Source of the DNA: Candidatus Gastranaerophilales bacterium
GTDB taxonomy: Bacteria > Cyanobacteriota > Vampirovibrionia > Gastranaerophilales > Gastranaerophilaceae
Length of the DNA stretch: 64,000 nt
Direction: 5' to 3'
NCBI GenBank assembly: GCA_947624975.1
Contig: CANQMP010000001.1
Span: forward strand, 1 to 64,000
How positions within the stretch are numbered: the stretch's first letter is position 1; each line of letters begins with the position of its first letter. Below the pieces are notes generated by a model. It was not told where the DNA came from and did no database searches. It was given only the letters and a program-made list of their open reading frames with translations. This document shows positions 31,826 to 40,499 of the stretch, piece by piece. The position numbers and the translations under genes were made by a program.

Positions 31826-33334
31826 ATGGAAACCGCATATTACAACCTTGCAGGCGGTATCAACCTATCTTTGACAAAAACGGAACTCGGCGTTGATACC
31901 AAAAAAATCTATTGGACTGATTCCGAAAACATTGAAATTTTTCAAAACAGAGGTATTACCCGTCAAAAGGGCAATACCATATTTTTGGAAATCGGTGAAA
32001 AAATTACAGGCATGGCGGAATTTTCCGCATACGATGTTAAAAAACTGATTATAACAACTATTTCCGGTAAAATTTACATCTACGACAGCAAAACTTCCAT
32101 AATAAAACTTTTAGACAAAACCTTAAAAGGTGAAAACCCCGTCTTTCAAAATTTCTTAAACGGGATTTTGTTGATGAGCGAAAAAGACGAACTTTTTTAC
32201 ATAAAAAACAATGATGAATACGAAGTTGTCGACTGTGAATTAACCGATTTATCGGGCAACCCGATTACGGACGGCGTAATCACGGTTTACAAAGGACATG
32301 TATGGGTGGCAAAAGATGCAACACTTTATTATTCGGCATTGGGAACTTATAACGACTTCAAAACATCTGAAGATGCGGGTTACATAAACGAATTTCACAC
32401 CGATACGGGTTCAATCACGGCATTAAAGCCTTACAAAGAATATCTCGCAATATATAAAATCGACAGCGTTTATCTGTTAACAGGTACAAGTGCTTCGGAT
32501 TTTGCGATATTACCTTTTGCGAATAAAGGTGCGTACGGTTCGGCTTCAATAGTTAATGTAGAAAACAAACAGTATTTCTTGAGTAACGGAATATTTGCAC
32601 TTGAACAGGCGGGTGAACTGAACCAAATTCAGCTCGGAAACGAAATTTCCGTTAAAATAAAACCCGAATTTTCGTCTTTTGTAAATTTGGAAAACACAAT
32701 AAGTCTGCATTACGAAAACCGAAATCAAATATGGTATTTCTTCCCGTATTCTGACGAAAAATATTTTCACACGGTTTGGATTAACGATTATCTTAACAAA
32801 GCATGGTACAAACGCATAATTCCGCAAAATATAGTTTATGCCTGCGTTTTTGACAAGCAGATATACACTGCCGACGACTCGGGAAATATTTACAAAGAAG
32901 ATTTCGGAACGAGTTTCAACGGCAAACCCATATCATTTATGTGGAAATCTCCGTTTTTGGCGATAACCACTCCGCATCACAGAAAAGTTATTGATGAATT
33001 TTATTTTCTTTTGGACACGGAATACGATAACAATTTTAATTTCAGTGTCTATAAAGATTACGACAGTGAATACTCCGACGATATGGAGGTAATCTGTTCG
33101 GTTTATCACGAACACATGCTCTGGGCGGACGATGAATCTCCTGATGATGTTCAATACTGTTGGACGCCCGATGACGGTGACGTTCCTGTTTGGTCAGTGA
33201 ATAAAGATACTCTGGAAAAAGCCGAAATCTCCGAATCAATTTATGCGGTGCAGTTATGCGTGGAAGGTTCGGCAATAGACCAATCCTGTGCGATTATCGG
33301 TTTGCAGTTCAGAGAAGTTTATAACGATGATTAA
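31826..33334 (+). CDS. Short-tail nozzle/hub-like protein (P22 gp10-type)
   Basis: A 502-residue protein beginning METAYYNLAGGINLSLTKTE. The GGxN opening, repeated beta-strand blades (KLIITTISGKIYIYD; TVYKGHVWVAKDATLYYSAL; YKEYLAIYKIDSVYLLTGTS) and WYFFPYSDEKYFHTVWI look like the beta-propeller nozzle proteins of podovirus tails. These close the tail channel below the adaptor. The call rests on overall pattern and neighbours (coat, adaptor, portal), not on a catalytic motif. Confidence 0.7.
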   Translation: METAYYNLAGGINLSLTKTELGVDTKKIYWTDSENIEIFQNRGITRQKGNTIFLEIGEKITGMAEFSAYDVKKLIITTISGKIYIYDSKTSIIKLLDKTLKGENPVFQNFLNGILLMSEKDELFYIKNNDEYEVVDCELTDLSGNPITDGVITVYKGHVWVAKDATLYYSALGTYNDFKTSEDAGYINEFHTDTGSITALKPYKEYLAIYKIDSVYLLTGTSASDFAILPFANKGAYGSASIVNVENKQYFLSNGIFALEQAGELNQIQLGNEISVKIKPEFSSFVNLENTISLHYENRNQIWYFFPYSDEKYFHTVWINDYLNKAWYKRIIPQNIVYACVFDKQIYTADDSGNIYKEDFGTSFNGKPISFMWKSPFLAITTPHHRKVIDEFYFLLDTEYDNNFNFSVYKDYDSEYSDDMEVICSVYHEHMLWADDESPDDVQYCWTPDDGDVPVWSVNKDTLEKAEISESIYAVQLCVEGSAIDQSCAIIGLQFREVYNDD

Positions 33335-33383
33335 CACCACTCATATAAGTTAGTACAGAAGAACAAAGAAAGGGAACAAAAAA

Positions 33384-34229
33384 ATGACGAATGCTTACTC
33401 CGCATTTATTCCTGAAATCTGGAGCCAGAAACTTAACAACATGCTTGAAAAAGAATGTGTTATGCTTCAGTGCGTAAACAGAAATTGGGAAGGCGAAATC
33501 AAAAATCAGGGAGATACGGTTAAAATCATCACTCCCGCAAATGTTACAATTTCAACGCTGGGTTCTGAAAACATTACCTACAGTGAATTAGAACCGACTT
33601 CAACGGATCTTGTAATCGATCAGAAAAAATTCTTTGCATTTAAAATCAACGATGTTGCATCCGTTCAGGCAAATTCAGACATTATGGAAGCACATCTTAA
33701 AAATGCAAGAAAAGCTATTGAAGAAGTTCAGGATGCTTACTTACTTTCACAGCATGCAAATGTTGAAGAAGCCAATGTTGTCGGTTCTGATTCCGCTCCG
33801 ATAGCTCTTGACAAGACTACCATTTACTCCCAATTTGTAAAACTTGCATTATGTTTGAAAAATTCTGATGCAGTATCGGCTGGAACTCGACCTTGGGTTG
33901 TTATTAACCCGACAATCGAATCATACCTGCTTCAAAGCACTGAATTTATCGGCGCTCACAATGTTGCCGACGAAACATTGAGAGAAGGTGCAATAGGAAG
34001 AATTGCAGGCATGGATGTTTTAGTCAGCACAAACCTTACCCAAGTAAGCGACAAATATTACGTTCTTGCAGGTACAAATGATGCAATAACTTTTGCTTCA
34101 CAACTCGCTAAAATCGAAAGCTTGAGAGATAAAGACAGCTTCTCCGATTTGGTCAGAGGTCTTTACCTGTACGGAGCAAAAACCGTTCAGCCCAAAGCTC
34201 TTGCAAAAATGGTAGTTAAAGCTTCTTGA
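33384..34229 (+). CDS. Major capsid (coat) protein
   Basis: A 281-residue HK97-fold-type coat protein of the P22/gp56-like group. Typical stretches are FIPEIWSQKLNNMLEKECVM, then NQGDTVKIITPANVTI, KFFAFKINDVASVQAN, and PWVVINPTIESYLLQ followed by GAIGRIAGMDVLVSTN. No maturation protease precedes it. RBS AAAGGGAAC upstream. It would form the icosahedral shell with the scaffold encoded two genes later. Confidence 0.85.
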   Translation: MTNAYSAFIPEIWSQKLNNMLEKECVMLQCVNRNWEGEIKNQGDTVKIITPANVTISTLGSENITYSELEPTSTDLVIDQKKFFAFKINDVASVQANSDIMEAHLKNARKAIEEVQDAYLLSQHANVEEANVVGSDSAPIALDKTTIYSQFVKLALCLKNSDAVSAGTRPWVVINPTIESYLLQSTEFIGAHNVADETLREGAIGRIAGMDVLVSTNLTQVSDKYYVLAGTNDAITFASQLAKIESLRDKDSFSDLVRGLYLYGAKTVQPKALAKMVVKAS

Positions 34230-34237
34230 GGTAAATT

Positions 34238-34468
34238 ATGTTTAAAAAGTTAAAATTAAAAATAAAAGAGCTGGCAAAAACTGCCGTTTTTTATGCCGAA
34301 GAAACGCTCGGAAGCAATAAAGGCAAACAAAAAAAAGAAATGGCAATAAAATACGTAACCGACAGATTACCCGTACCGGCTTTTTTAAAACCGTTAATTT
34401 CAATTTTATTATCATCGTTTATAGATGAGGCGATAGAATTAGCGGTTGAATATATGGAGGAAATATAA
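34238..34468 (+). CDS. Small amphipathic/hydrophobic protein, holin-like
   Basis: A 76-residue protein: basic N terminus (MFKKLKLKIKELAKT), a short helix, GKQKKEMAIKYVTDRLPVPA and a hydrophobic stretch (FLKPLISILLSSFIDEAIEL). The pattern recalls LL-H-type holins or small phage membrane proteins. It shares its stop/start with the scaffold gene (ATG overlap at 34468). Lysis role is a guess supported by an amidase in the operon. Confidence 0.5.
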   Translation: MFKKLKLKIKELAKTAVFYAEETLGSNKGKQKKEMAIKYVTDRLPVPAFLKPLISILLSSFIDEAIELAVEYMEEI

Positions 34469-35055
34469 TGAACAATACAGACGATGTATCGTCCGAAGCC
34501 GTAAGTCAAGCGGTATCAGATGTTCAACAGCCCGATGAAGTAAAACAAAAGGCGGTTGAAAATATTCATGCGATCGAAAAACTTGTTACATCAGGAGCTT
34601 TAACACAAGAACAAGGACAAAATTTAATGAATTATGTGACACAAAAGGCGTTTGAAATGTACACAACCGTTCAAGCTCCCCAACCCGTCAGAAATTTTCC
34701 CGCAAACATGCCGGAATTTTTCAAAAAAGACGGCAGAACAGACGTTTTCGATTACCTGAAAAACACTGATGCTGATTTTGACGAGGACGAACTCTCAAAA
34801 ATATCTTCGCTTGTGGAAAAAATTGAAAACAGTGCCATAGAAAGGTATTTGCGAGAAAAAGAACACGAAAAAACATTAAACAGCGAAAATGAATCCGCAA
34901 AACAGCGTTTACGTGCAAATGCACAAAACGGCGTTTATGACGGTGCACAAAACTTGGTTTTCACTCGTGAACAAATCGGCAAAATGAGTGGTGCAGAATT
35001 TGCTAAGCACGAACGTGCAATTATGGATCAACTTAGAAAAGGTCTTATAAAATAG
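34468..35055 (+). CDS. Scaffold-like phage protein
   Basis: A 195-residue acidic protein, Gln/Glu-rich and helical, with the C-terminal motif FTREQIGKMSGAEFAKHERA followed by IMDQLRKG. Such C-terminal helices are the coat-binding end of many phage scaffolding proteins. Normally the scaffold precedes the coat gene; here it follows. The C-terminal motif recurs in the orphan MuF-like gene at 46948. Role in capsid assembly is inferred. Confidence 0.68.
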   Translation: MNNTDDVSSEAVSQAVSDVQQPDEVKQKAVENIHAIEKLVTSGALTQEQGQNLMNYVTQKAFEMYTTVQAPQPVRNFPANMPEFFKKDGRTDVFDYLKNTDADFDEDELSKISSLVEKIENSAIERYLREKEHEKTLNSENESAKQRLRANAQNGVYDGAQNLVFTREQIGKMSGAEFAKHERAIMDQLRKGLIK

Positions 35056-35129
35056 CAATATTCAAAAAAAATCTTTTGGGAAGAAACAGCCTTTTGACTG
35101 TTTCTTCTTGAAAGTAGAAAGGAAAATAA

Positions 35130-35768
35130 ATGAATTATCTCGAACTTATAAATAAATGTTTGGTAGAACTTAACTACAAGCAAGTAAGTGCGTTTAGCGA
35201 ATTGACAAAAAACGACCATAAAAAATTAAAAAATATTATAAATGTTTTGAATACCGAAATATGTACTTCCGAAAAATGGAATTTTTTGCTTAGGAAAGAG
35301 CAGATTTTACTGCCGAAAAACGTCGGCGAAACAAAAAATATTATAGACGGAAGAATTGAAACCGTAATCGCTGACGGGCAAAAGCTTGAATATTACTCTG
35401 ATTTTGAAGCATTTTTGATGAACTCGCAGCCGCAAAACACTTACGGATTATTTAACGACAAAATCCTTCTTCCCGTTTGGAATAAAGATAAAACTATCGA
35501 AATAGTTTACTATACAAAAAATTGTGCAAAAGATGTCAACGGAAAAGAAAAATATAATATGGAGGAAGGAGAAGATATATCCTTAATTCCCGAGCCTTTC
35601 GCAGAACCCGTTTTAGTTTACGGTTCGTGTTTGAGATTAAAAGGCAACCCACAAAGTGTCAGATTCGGTTATTGGATGAGCATGTATAAAGATGCTCTGG
35701 CAAATTTACGTTCAAAGATTTCCGGAAGCTCGGACGAAACACCCGTTGTAAAGATGTTTCGTAAATAA
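35130..35768 (+). CDS. Head-tail adaptor-like protein
   Basis: A 212-residue protein opening MNYLELINKCLVELNYKQV, a helix typical of podoviral/gp4-like and gp6-like adaptors that dock under the portal. LNTEICTSEKWNFLLRKEQI and PFAEPVLVYGSCLRLKGNPQ are also typical of this group (paired helices around a beta region). RBS AAAGGA upstream. Placed between scaffold and TerS. Call based on family resemblance and context. Confidence 0.7.
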   Translation: MNYLELINKCLVELNYKQVSAFSELTKNDHKKLKNIINVLNTEICTSEKWNFLLRKEQILLPKNVGETKNIIDGRIETVIADGQKLEYYSDFEAFLMNSQPQNTYGLFNDKILLPVWNKDKTIEIVYYTKNCAKDVNGKEKYNMEEGEDISLIPEPFAEPVLVYGSCLRLKGNPQSVRFGYWMSMYKDALANLRSKISGSSDETPVVKMFRK

Positions 35769-35949
35769 GCTTATTTAATACTCTCCTGCCCGAAAACCAT
35801 ATTTACCGCAAAAAAAACAGGAAGTTTAAAATTCATTTCCCCTCCTGTTAAGATTTACACTAGCCGAAATATAAATAGCATGTTTATTATATAACCATTT
35901 TTAAGAAAACACAAATTAGTACACATTTTGTAATGAAAATACACAAATT

Positions 35950-36378
35950 ATGAAAAACCTTACCCTACAGCAAAAAAAATTTGTAACGGAATATATAAGG
36001 ACATTGGATGGTGAGCTTTCAGCGAAAAAAGCCGGATACAAATCCAAGGACTTAAAAGAGGTTTCCACCCGTCTGTTATCGGACGAGTTAATAATAAAGG
36101 AAATCAGAAGTCAGTTAAAAAGTCAGATTATCTCACTTCGTGTGAACAAGGGTTACGTAATCCAAAAACTGCTTCAAATAGCGGAATTTTCACTTGAAGA
36201 AGAAGATATTTTGGATAAAGACGGAGGTTATACCGGTAAAAAGAAGCTTCGCGATACCTCAGCCGGCTTGAAAGCTCTTGAAAGCCTGTGTAAATATTTA
36301 GGCTTAAACACCGAACAGGAAGAATACAAACAGGCAAAAATTATCACAATTTCAAATCTTGATGACAAAAAAATATAG
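35950..36378 (+). CDS. Terminase small subunit
   Basis: A 142-residue TerS (Terminase_2 type). The N-terminal HTH is LTLQQKKFVTEYIRTLDGEL followed by SAKKAGYKSKDLKEVSTRLL; a helical oligomerisation part (LRVNKGYVIQKLLQIAEFSL) follows. TerS recognises phage DNA and loads TerL. About 180 bp of gene-free DNA precede it, so it may have its own promoter. The stop overlaps the upstream-most start of the next frame. Confidence 0.82.
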   Translation: MKNLTLQQKKFVTEYIRTLDGELSAKKAGYKSKDLKEVSTRLLSDELIIKEIRSQLKSQIISLRVNKGYVIQKLLQIAEFSLEEEDILDKDGGYTGKKKLRDTSAGLKALESLCKYLGLNTEQEEYKQAKIITISNLDDKKI

Positions 36379-36388
36379 GAGGAAAACA

Positions 36389-36739
36389 ATGAAAAATGAT
36401 GATGCCGAAAAGATGCTTTTGAATAATGCGTCGTTGGAAGAATTAATCAAAATGAAAATAGAAGAAGAATTTATGTCCGATTTAAAAAAGGCAAAAGAAA
36501 AACCTAAAAAAAATGTTGTAACGGATATAAAAGAGCTGCCGAGAGATTTAATTTTTTCAAAGAAATCCGTTTACAGGTTATTTAACAGAGAAACGGGTTG
36601 TGAAACTTTTATTAACGGTATTCAGGCAGAAGCTCTCATCGGAATTCAAAACAACGTAAGAAGCAAGATGCTTGCGGGAGAATTAAACGCTTTTACGACA
36701 GATAATGCGTATATAAAATTTGAAAAGGCAGAATTTTAA
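36389..36739 (+). CDS. Hypothetical protein of the packaging cluster
   Basis: A 116-residue, charged protein; ATG at 36389 with TAGGAGG 7 bases upstream is chosen over the frame start at 36359. The N-terminal half is helical (ASLEELIKMKIEEEFMSDLK), the C-terminal half mixed (SVYRLFNRETGCETFINGIQ, which resembles a short motif seen between TerS and portal genes of podoviruses). No defined function. Confidence 0.65.
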   Translation: MKNDDAEKMLLNNASLEELIKMKIEEEFMSDLKKAKEKPKKNVVTDIKELPRDLIFSKKSVYRLFNRETGCETFINGIQAEALIGIQNNVRSKMLAGELNAFTTDNAYIKFEKAEF

Positions 36740-37239
36740 TGCCGAGATTTACAACCCCTTTTGAAAAACCTGCTTATTTTGAGCAGGCTTTATTTTTATA
36801 CGTAAAATATTCAAAATATCTTGATGACGATTATGCTTATAATAATCAAAATATTTTTGATTATTTTTATAATTTGGTAAACAGAACCGACTTTTATGCC
36901 GTCGTTGAAGATGATGTTTTAAGCGGTTTCATTTATCTTGATAACTTTGTCGGAAATTCAAACCGCCTTCACAGTGCCGAGGTAACGACATGTTTTGACG
37001 AAAAATTCTGGGGAAGTTACACAAAAATTTGTGCAATACTTTTTATTAATTTCTGTTTTGAAAAATACGGATTAAAAAAGCTCAAAGCACTTGTATATCC
37101 CGAGAATTACAGGGTAAAAACTCTTTTGAAATCGGCAGGATTTGAAAAAGAAGCATTACTAAAATCCGAAACTCTCAGAAATAATGAATTGCAGGATGTT
37201 GAAATATATTCCTGCCTTAATACAAAAAAGAAAGGGTAA
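36739..37239 (+). CDS. GNAT-family acetyltransferase in the packaging cluster
   Basis: A 166-residue GCN5-type acetyltransferase: FYAVVEDDVLSGFIYLDNF (strands 2-3), a long acidic strand 4 region and LKKLKALVYPENYRVKTLLK followed by SAGFEKEALLKSE, the standard acetyl-CoA-fold end. GNAT genes between TerS and portal are common in podovirus genomes, with unknown substrate. Starts by TAATG overlap with the upstream gene. Confidence 0.78.
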   Translation: MPRFTTPFEKPAYFEQALFLYVKYSKYLDDDYAYNNQNIFDYFYNLVNRTDFYAVVEDDVLSGFIYLDNFVGNSNRLHSAEVTTCFDEKFWGSYTKICAILFINFCFEKYGLKKLKALVYPENYRVKTLLKSAGFEKEALLKSETLRNNELQDVEIYSCLNTKKKG

Positions 37240-37243
37240 AAAA

Positions 37244-38905
37244 ATGAAAATTGAAATTGAAGATTTAACAAAAAAATTACAAAGCGAAGAAGAACAATAT
37301 CTTGTCGGTTCGATAACCGAAAAGTATGACAGGTTTAACGATTTTAGAAGTTTGCAGTTAGCGGACATAAAAACCGTTCGTGATGCGATATACAACTGTG
37401 CATCCGCACCCCGCAATGCATGGGACAGCAAAATAGAACTCCCTGACATATATGAACTTGCTCAAACTCTGAAATCACATATTAGCGGGAATTTATACTC
37501 GCATCCTGACGCTATGTTTGATGTATCAGGAACAACACCGCAAACACAAGGTTTTGCGAACAAACAAAAAGCAATGCTTGTCGATACTTTTGAGAAAATG
37601 AAACTTGAAGATGAGATGGAAAAAGTTGTGGACAGCATTGTGGAAACAGGGGAAGCAACATTATTTGTGGGTTGGGAAACACGTATTAAATCCGTAAGAC
37701 GTGCAAAAACCGTTGATGAACAGTTATTGAATGCCGATAAATGCGGGTTTGTGGTTGATGACAAAGTTATATACGACAATGCACATGTAAAACATATAAA
37801 ATCGGAAGATTTTGTTTTTGACAAATTTAATCGTGACAACTGGGATAAGTGTGCGAAGATTTACCGCACTTATGCAACTGTTGATGAACTGTTTTCCGAC
37901 AAATCAAACAACAAGCTTGACGATACAAAATTGGAAGTGTTGAAAGGAGTGGTGGCAAAGAAATATAAAAACGGGGATGAAAAAGCCGTCGAAGGAAACA
38001 AAGTAGAGATTTTGGAATATTGGGGCGACATAGAACTTAAAGACGGCACTTTGTTAAAAAATTGGCTTATAGTAGTTGCGGCAAGGCGTGAGATTATTCG
38101 GTTTGAGAGTAATCCGTTTATCATTAACCCCTTCATTCATGCAAATATCATAGAATCTCCTCAGACAGGCAGAGGAATTTCGCCTCTGCGAGTGGCTCTC
38201 ATACTGAATAGCCTTGCTTCGACTATTTTAAATAAACAAATAGATGCACTTGCCTTAATGATGAATCCACCCTATCTTGCACCGAAAGGATGTTTTAAAG
38301 GTCAGCAGGATGTAAAACCCGGAAAAATTATCGAATACGATTCGGCATTAATGACTACCGCTCCGATACCTTTGTCTTTTGATAAAGCAATGGTCGGCTG
38401 GGATTTCTTGAACTACTTTAAATCAACCATTGAAAGTGCAACGGGAATTTTCAAAAATATGGCGGGAAATCTTCAATCCGCAGAGAGAACCGCAACAGAA
38501 TTGAATTATTCCGTAAGCGGGCAGGAGGCAAGATTAAATATGATTTTGGATTCAATAAACAGAAAAATTATTGTACCGATGGTTGAAAAAACTGCTGAAA
38601 TAATTTCTTATTTCAAACTCGGCAAAGAATTAATCGGCTTGAACGAACACGGCATAACAAAATTTATCGAAATTGACGATGAAATCAGAAATGCAAATTA
38701 CATATACAGATACGGCGACAGAAAGGCGACATTTGAGCGAAAAGCGAAATTGCGTGAACTTTTTGAGGTCGTAAAATCATTTGCCCAAGTTCCTGATGTT
38801 GAAGAACGTATTGACTGGCTGGAATGCTTTAAATTCGCACTTGAACAGTATGGAATTGAAAACGCAAATAACTTTTTATTGGATGATGAAAAACAGGTGT
38901 CTTAA
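37244..38905 (+). CDS. Portal protein
   Basis: A 553-residue portal (P22-like/DUF7308-like group), the 12-mer DNA gateway at one capsid vertex. ATG at 37244 follows AAAGGG; the frame is open upstream to 37184 but that part overlaps the GNAT gene. Features: SAPRNAWDSKIELPDIYELA, WETRIKSV, NIIESPQTGRGISPLRVALI (wing/stem), KNMAGNLQSAERTATELNYS and the long C-terminal helical crown/barrel. Followed by TerL, as usual. Confidence 0.85.
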   Translation: MKIEIEDLTKKLQSEEEQYLVGSITEKYDRFNDFRSLQLADIKTVRDAIYNCASAPRNAWDSKIELPDIYELAQTLKSHISGNLYSHPDAMFDVSGTTPQTQGFANKQKAMLVDTFEKMKLEDEMEKVVDSIVETGEATLFVGWETRIKSVRRAKTVDEQLLNADKCGFVVDDKVIYDNAHVKHIKSEDFVFDKFNRDNWDKCAKIYRTYATVDELFSDKSNNKLDDTKLEVLKGVVAKKYKNGDEKAVEGNKVEILEYWGDIELKDGTLLKNWLIVVAARREIIRFESNPFIINPFIHANIIESPQTGRGISPLRVALILNSLASTILNKQIDALALMMNPPYLAPKGCFKGQQDVKPGKIIEYDSALMTTAPIPLSFDKAMVGWDFLNYFKSTIESATGIFKNMAGNLQSAERTATELNYSVSGQEARLNMILDSINRKIIVPMVEKTAEIISYFKLGKELIGLNEHGITKFIEIDDEIRNANYIYRYGDRKATFERKAKLRELFEVVKSFAQVPDVEERIDWLECFKFALEQYGIENANNFLLDDEKQVS

Positions 38906-38934
38906 CGGCACCTGTAGGATAGAGTTTTAGAGCT

Positions 38935-40224
38935 ATGCTATACAATTTGTTAGAGGCACAACGAAAATTTTTGGAAATTCCGCACGATTATAGTCTTGAT
39001 GTTGCGGTTTATCAAGGGGGATACGGTTCTGGAAAAACTTTTGCAGGTTCGCTTCTGGGGATTTTACTTGCCTTAAAATTCCCCGGTGTCAGAGGACTTG
39101 TGGGAGCTCAAACCTATACACTCGTGAGAGATACGACTTTGCAAACCTATTTTGAACATCTTGAAAATTTCGGATTTGTAAACGGTACGGATTATGAATG
39201 GTCGGCATCCTTGCAAAAACTCACATTTAAAAACGGGTCGGAAATTCTTTTCAGACACTTTGACGAACCTGACAAACTCAAATCTTTAAACCTCGGTTTT
39301 GTTGAAATTGAAGAAATGTCCGATATTCCTTATGATACTTTCAAAATGCTTTTAAGCCGTATGAGGCAGAGGGTTAAAAAGAGTTGGAAAGGTTTCAGAC
39401 ATAGGATTTTCGGGCATACAAACCCAGAAATGCACAGAGGCTGGGTTTACAGAACTTTTGTCGAAAACTCCGCACCGAATTACAGACTGATATCTGCACC
39501 GACAACCCAAAACATCTACCTCCCCGAAGGATTTTGCGATGAACTTAAAAAACTTTACGATGAGCAGTATTATAATATTTTTGTACTTGCTCAAAACACA
39601 CAGTATTATGACGGTTCGGTTATAAAAGATTTTACCTCCGAAAATATAAAAGAGATAACTTATCAGCCCGAAATGGATTTGCACATATCCTGCGACTTCA
39701 ACGTTGATCCGATGTGCTGGGTTTTGGCACATAAAACCGACGATAAAGTCTTTTATTTTGATGAAATCACTCTTGAAAACACGACAACCGCAAAGGCTTG
39801 CGAAGAAGTTTGCAGGCGTTATCCCGCTCATAAAGGTAATGTAATCGTTAACGGTGATGCTTCAGGCGATAACAGAAGCTGTACAAGCGAATACACAAAT
39901 TACGTTATCATAAAAAAGAAACTTTTACAGCACGGTTACGATGCTCAAATACAGATTAAAGCTTTTAATCCGCCCATAAAAAACAGAATTATGGCGTTTA
40001 ATTCAAAAATTCGTTCGGCAGACGGCGAAATTTGCCTTTTCGTGGATAAAAAATGCGAAAAACTTTTGTATAACATTTATAATCTCAAATACAAAGAAGG
40101 CACATCAAGAATTGATATTCCGACATACACACAGATAAAACAGTACAAAGAATTGAAATTTTTGTCGCACCCGTTTGATGCGGCATCTTACCTTGTGGAT
40201 TACTATTGGCCGATAACGCTTTGA
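38935..40224 (+). CDS. Terminase large subunit
   Basis: A 429-residue packaging motor. ATPase domain: Walker A YQGGYGSGKTFAGSL, Walker B LGFVEIEEMSDIPYDTF, coupling motif HTNPEM. RNase H-like nuclease: LHISCDFNVDPMCWVLAHK (first Asp), GNVIVNGDASGDNRSCTSE, and HPFDAASYLVDYYWP (last Asp). All catalytic residues seem intact, so packaging activity is plausible. Completes the TerS/portal/TerL set. Confidence 0.9.
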   Translation: MLYNLLEAQRKFLEIPHDYSLDVAVYQGGYGSGKTFAGSLLGILLALKFPGVRGLVGAQTYTLVRDTTLQTYFEHLENFGFVNGTDYEWSASLQKLTFKNGSEILFRHFDEPDKLKSLNLGFVEIEEMSDIPYDTFKMLLSRMRQRVKKSWKGFRHRIFGHTNPEMHRGWVYRTFVENSAPNYRLISAPTTQNIYLPEGFCDELKKLYDEQYYNIFVLAQNTQYYDGSVIKDFTSENIKEITYQPEMDLHISCDFNVDPMCWVLAHKTDDKVFYFDEITLENTTTAKACEEVCRRYPAHKGNVIVNGDASGDNRSCTSEYTNYVIIKKKLLQHGYDAQIQIKAFNPPIKNRIMAFNSKIRSADGEICLFVDKKCEKLLYNIYNLKYKEGTSRIDIPTYTQIKQYKELKFLSHPFDAASYLVDYYWPITL

Positions 40225-40238
40225 TGAAAGGAAAAATT

Positions 40239-40469
40239 ATGGACAAATTTGTAGAACATTCAGCAATGATTATAGTAATTTTAATGTATTTTATTCAGCA
40301 GAGGGTTTTTATAACTCCCGAACAGCTTGAAAAAAAGCACAGAGAAATTATTGATGAAATCGAGCATAAATTTGCAAGTCTGCAAAGTTTTAAGGATTTA
40401 AAATTTCAATTTACCGAAGTTAAAGAAAAAATAGACAGAATGTATGATTTGTTAATAGATTTGAAATAA
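40239..40469 (+). CDS. Small one-span coiled-coil membrane protein
   Basis: A 76-residue protein; ATG at 40239 follows AAAGGA, while the frame start at 40206 overlaps terL. A hydrophobic span (SAMIIVILMYFIQQRVFI) is followed by a charged helix (LEKKHREIIDEIEHKFASLQ). This is the layout of DUF2730-like phage proteins, or a holin or spanin-like component. Last gene of the cluster before mgtE. Confidence 0.6.
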   Translation: MDKFVEHSAMIIVILMYFIQQRVFITPEQLEKKHREIIDEIEHKFASLQSFKDLKFQFTEVKEKIDRMYDLLIDLK

Positions 40470-40499
40470 GAGTAAGAATTTCTGTGTTTGTAATATAAT

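Noticed and set aside
31126-40469. Complete temperate prophage
   Set aside because: No integrase, repressor, replication or tail-fibre genes, and no attachment repeats that I can see around the cluster.
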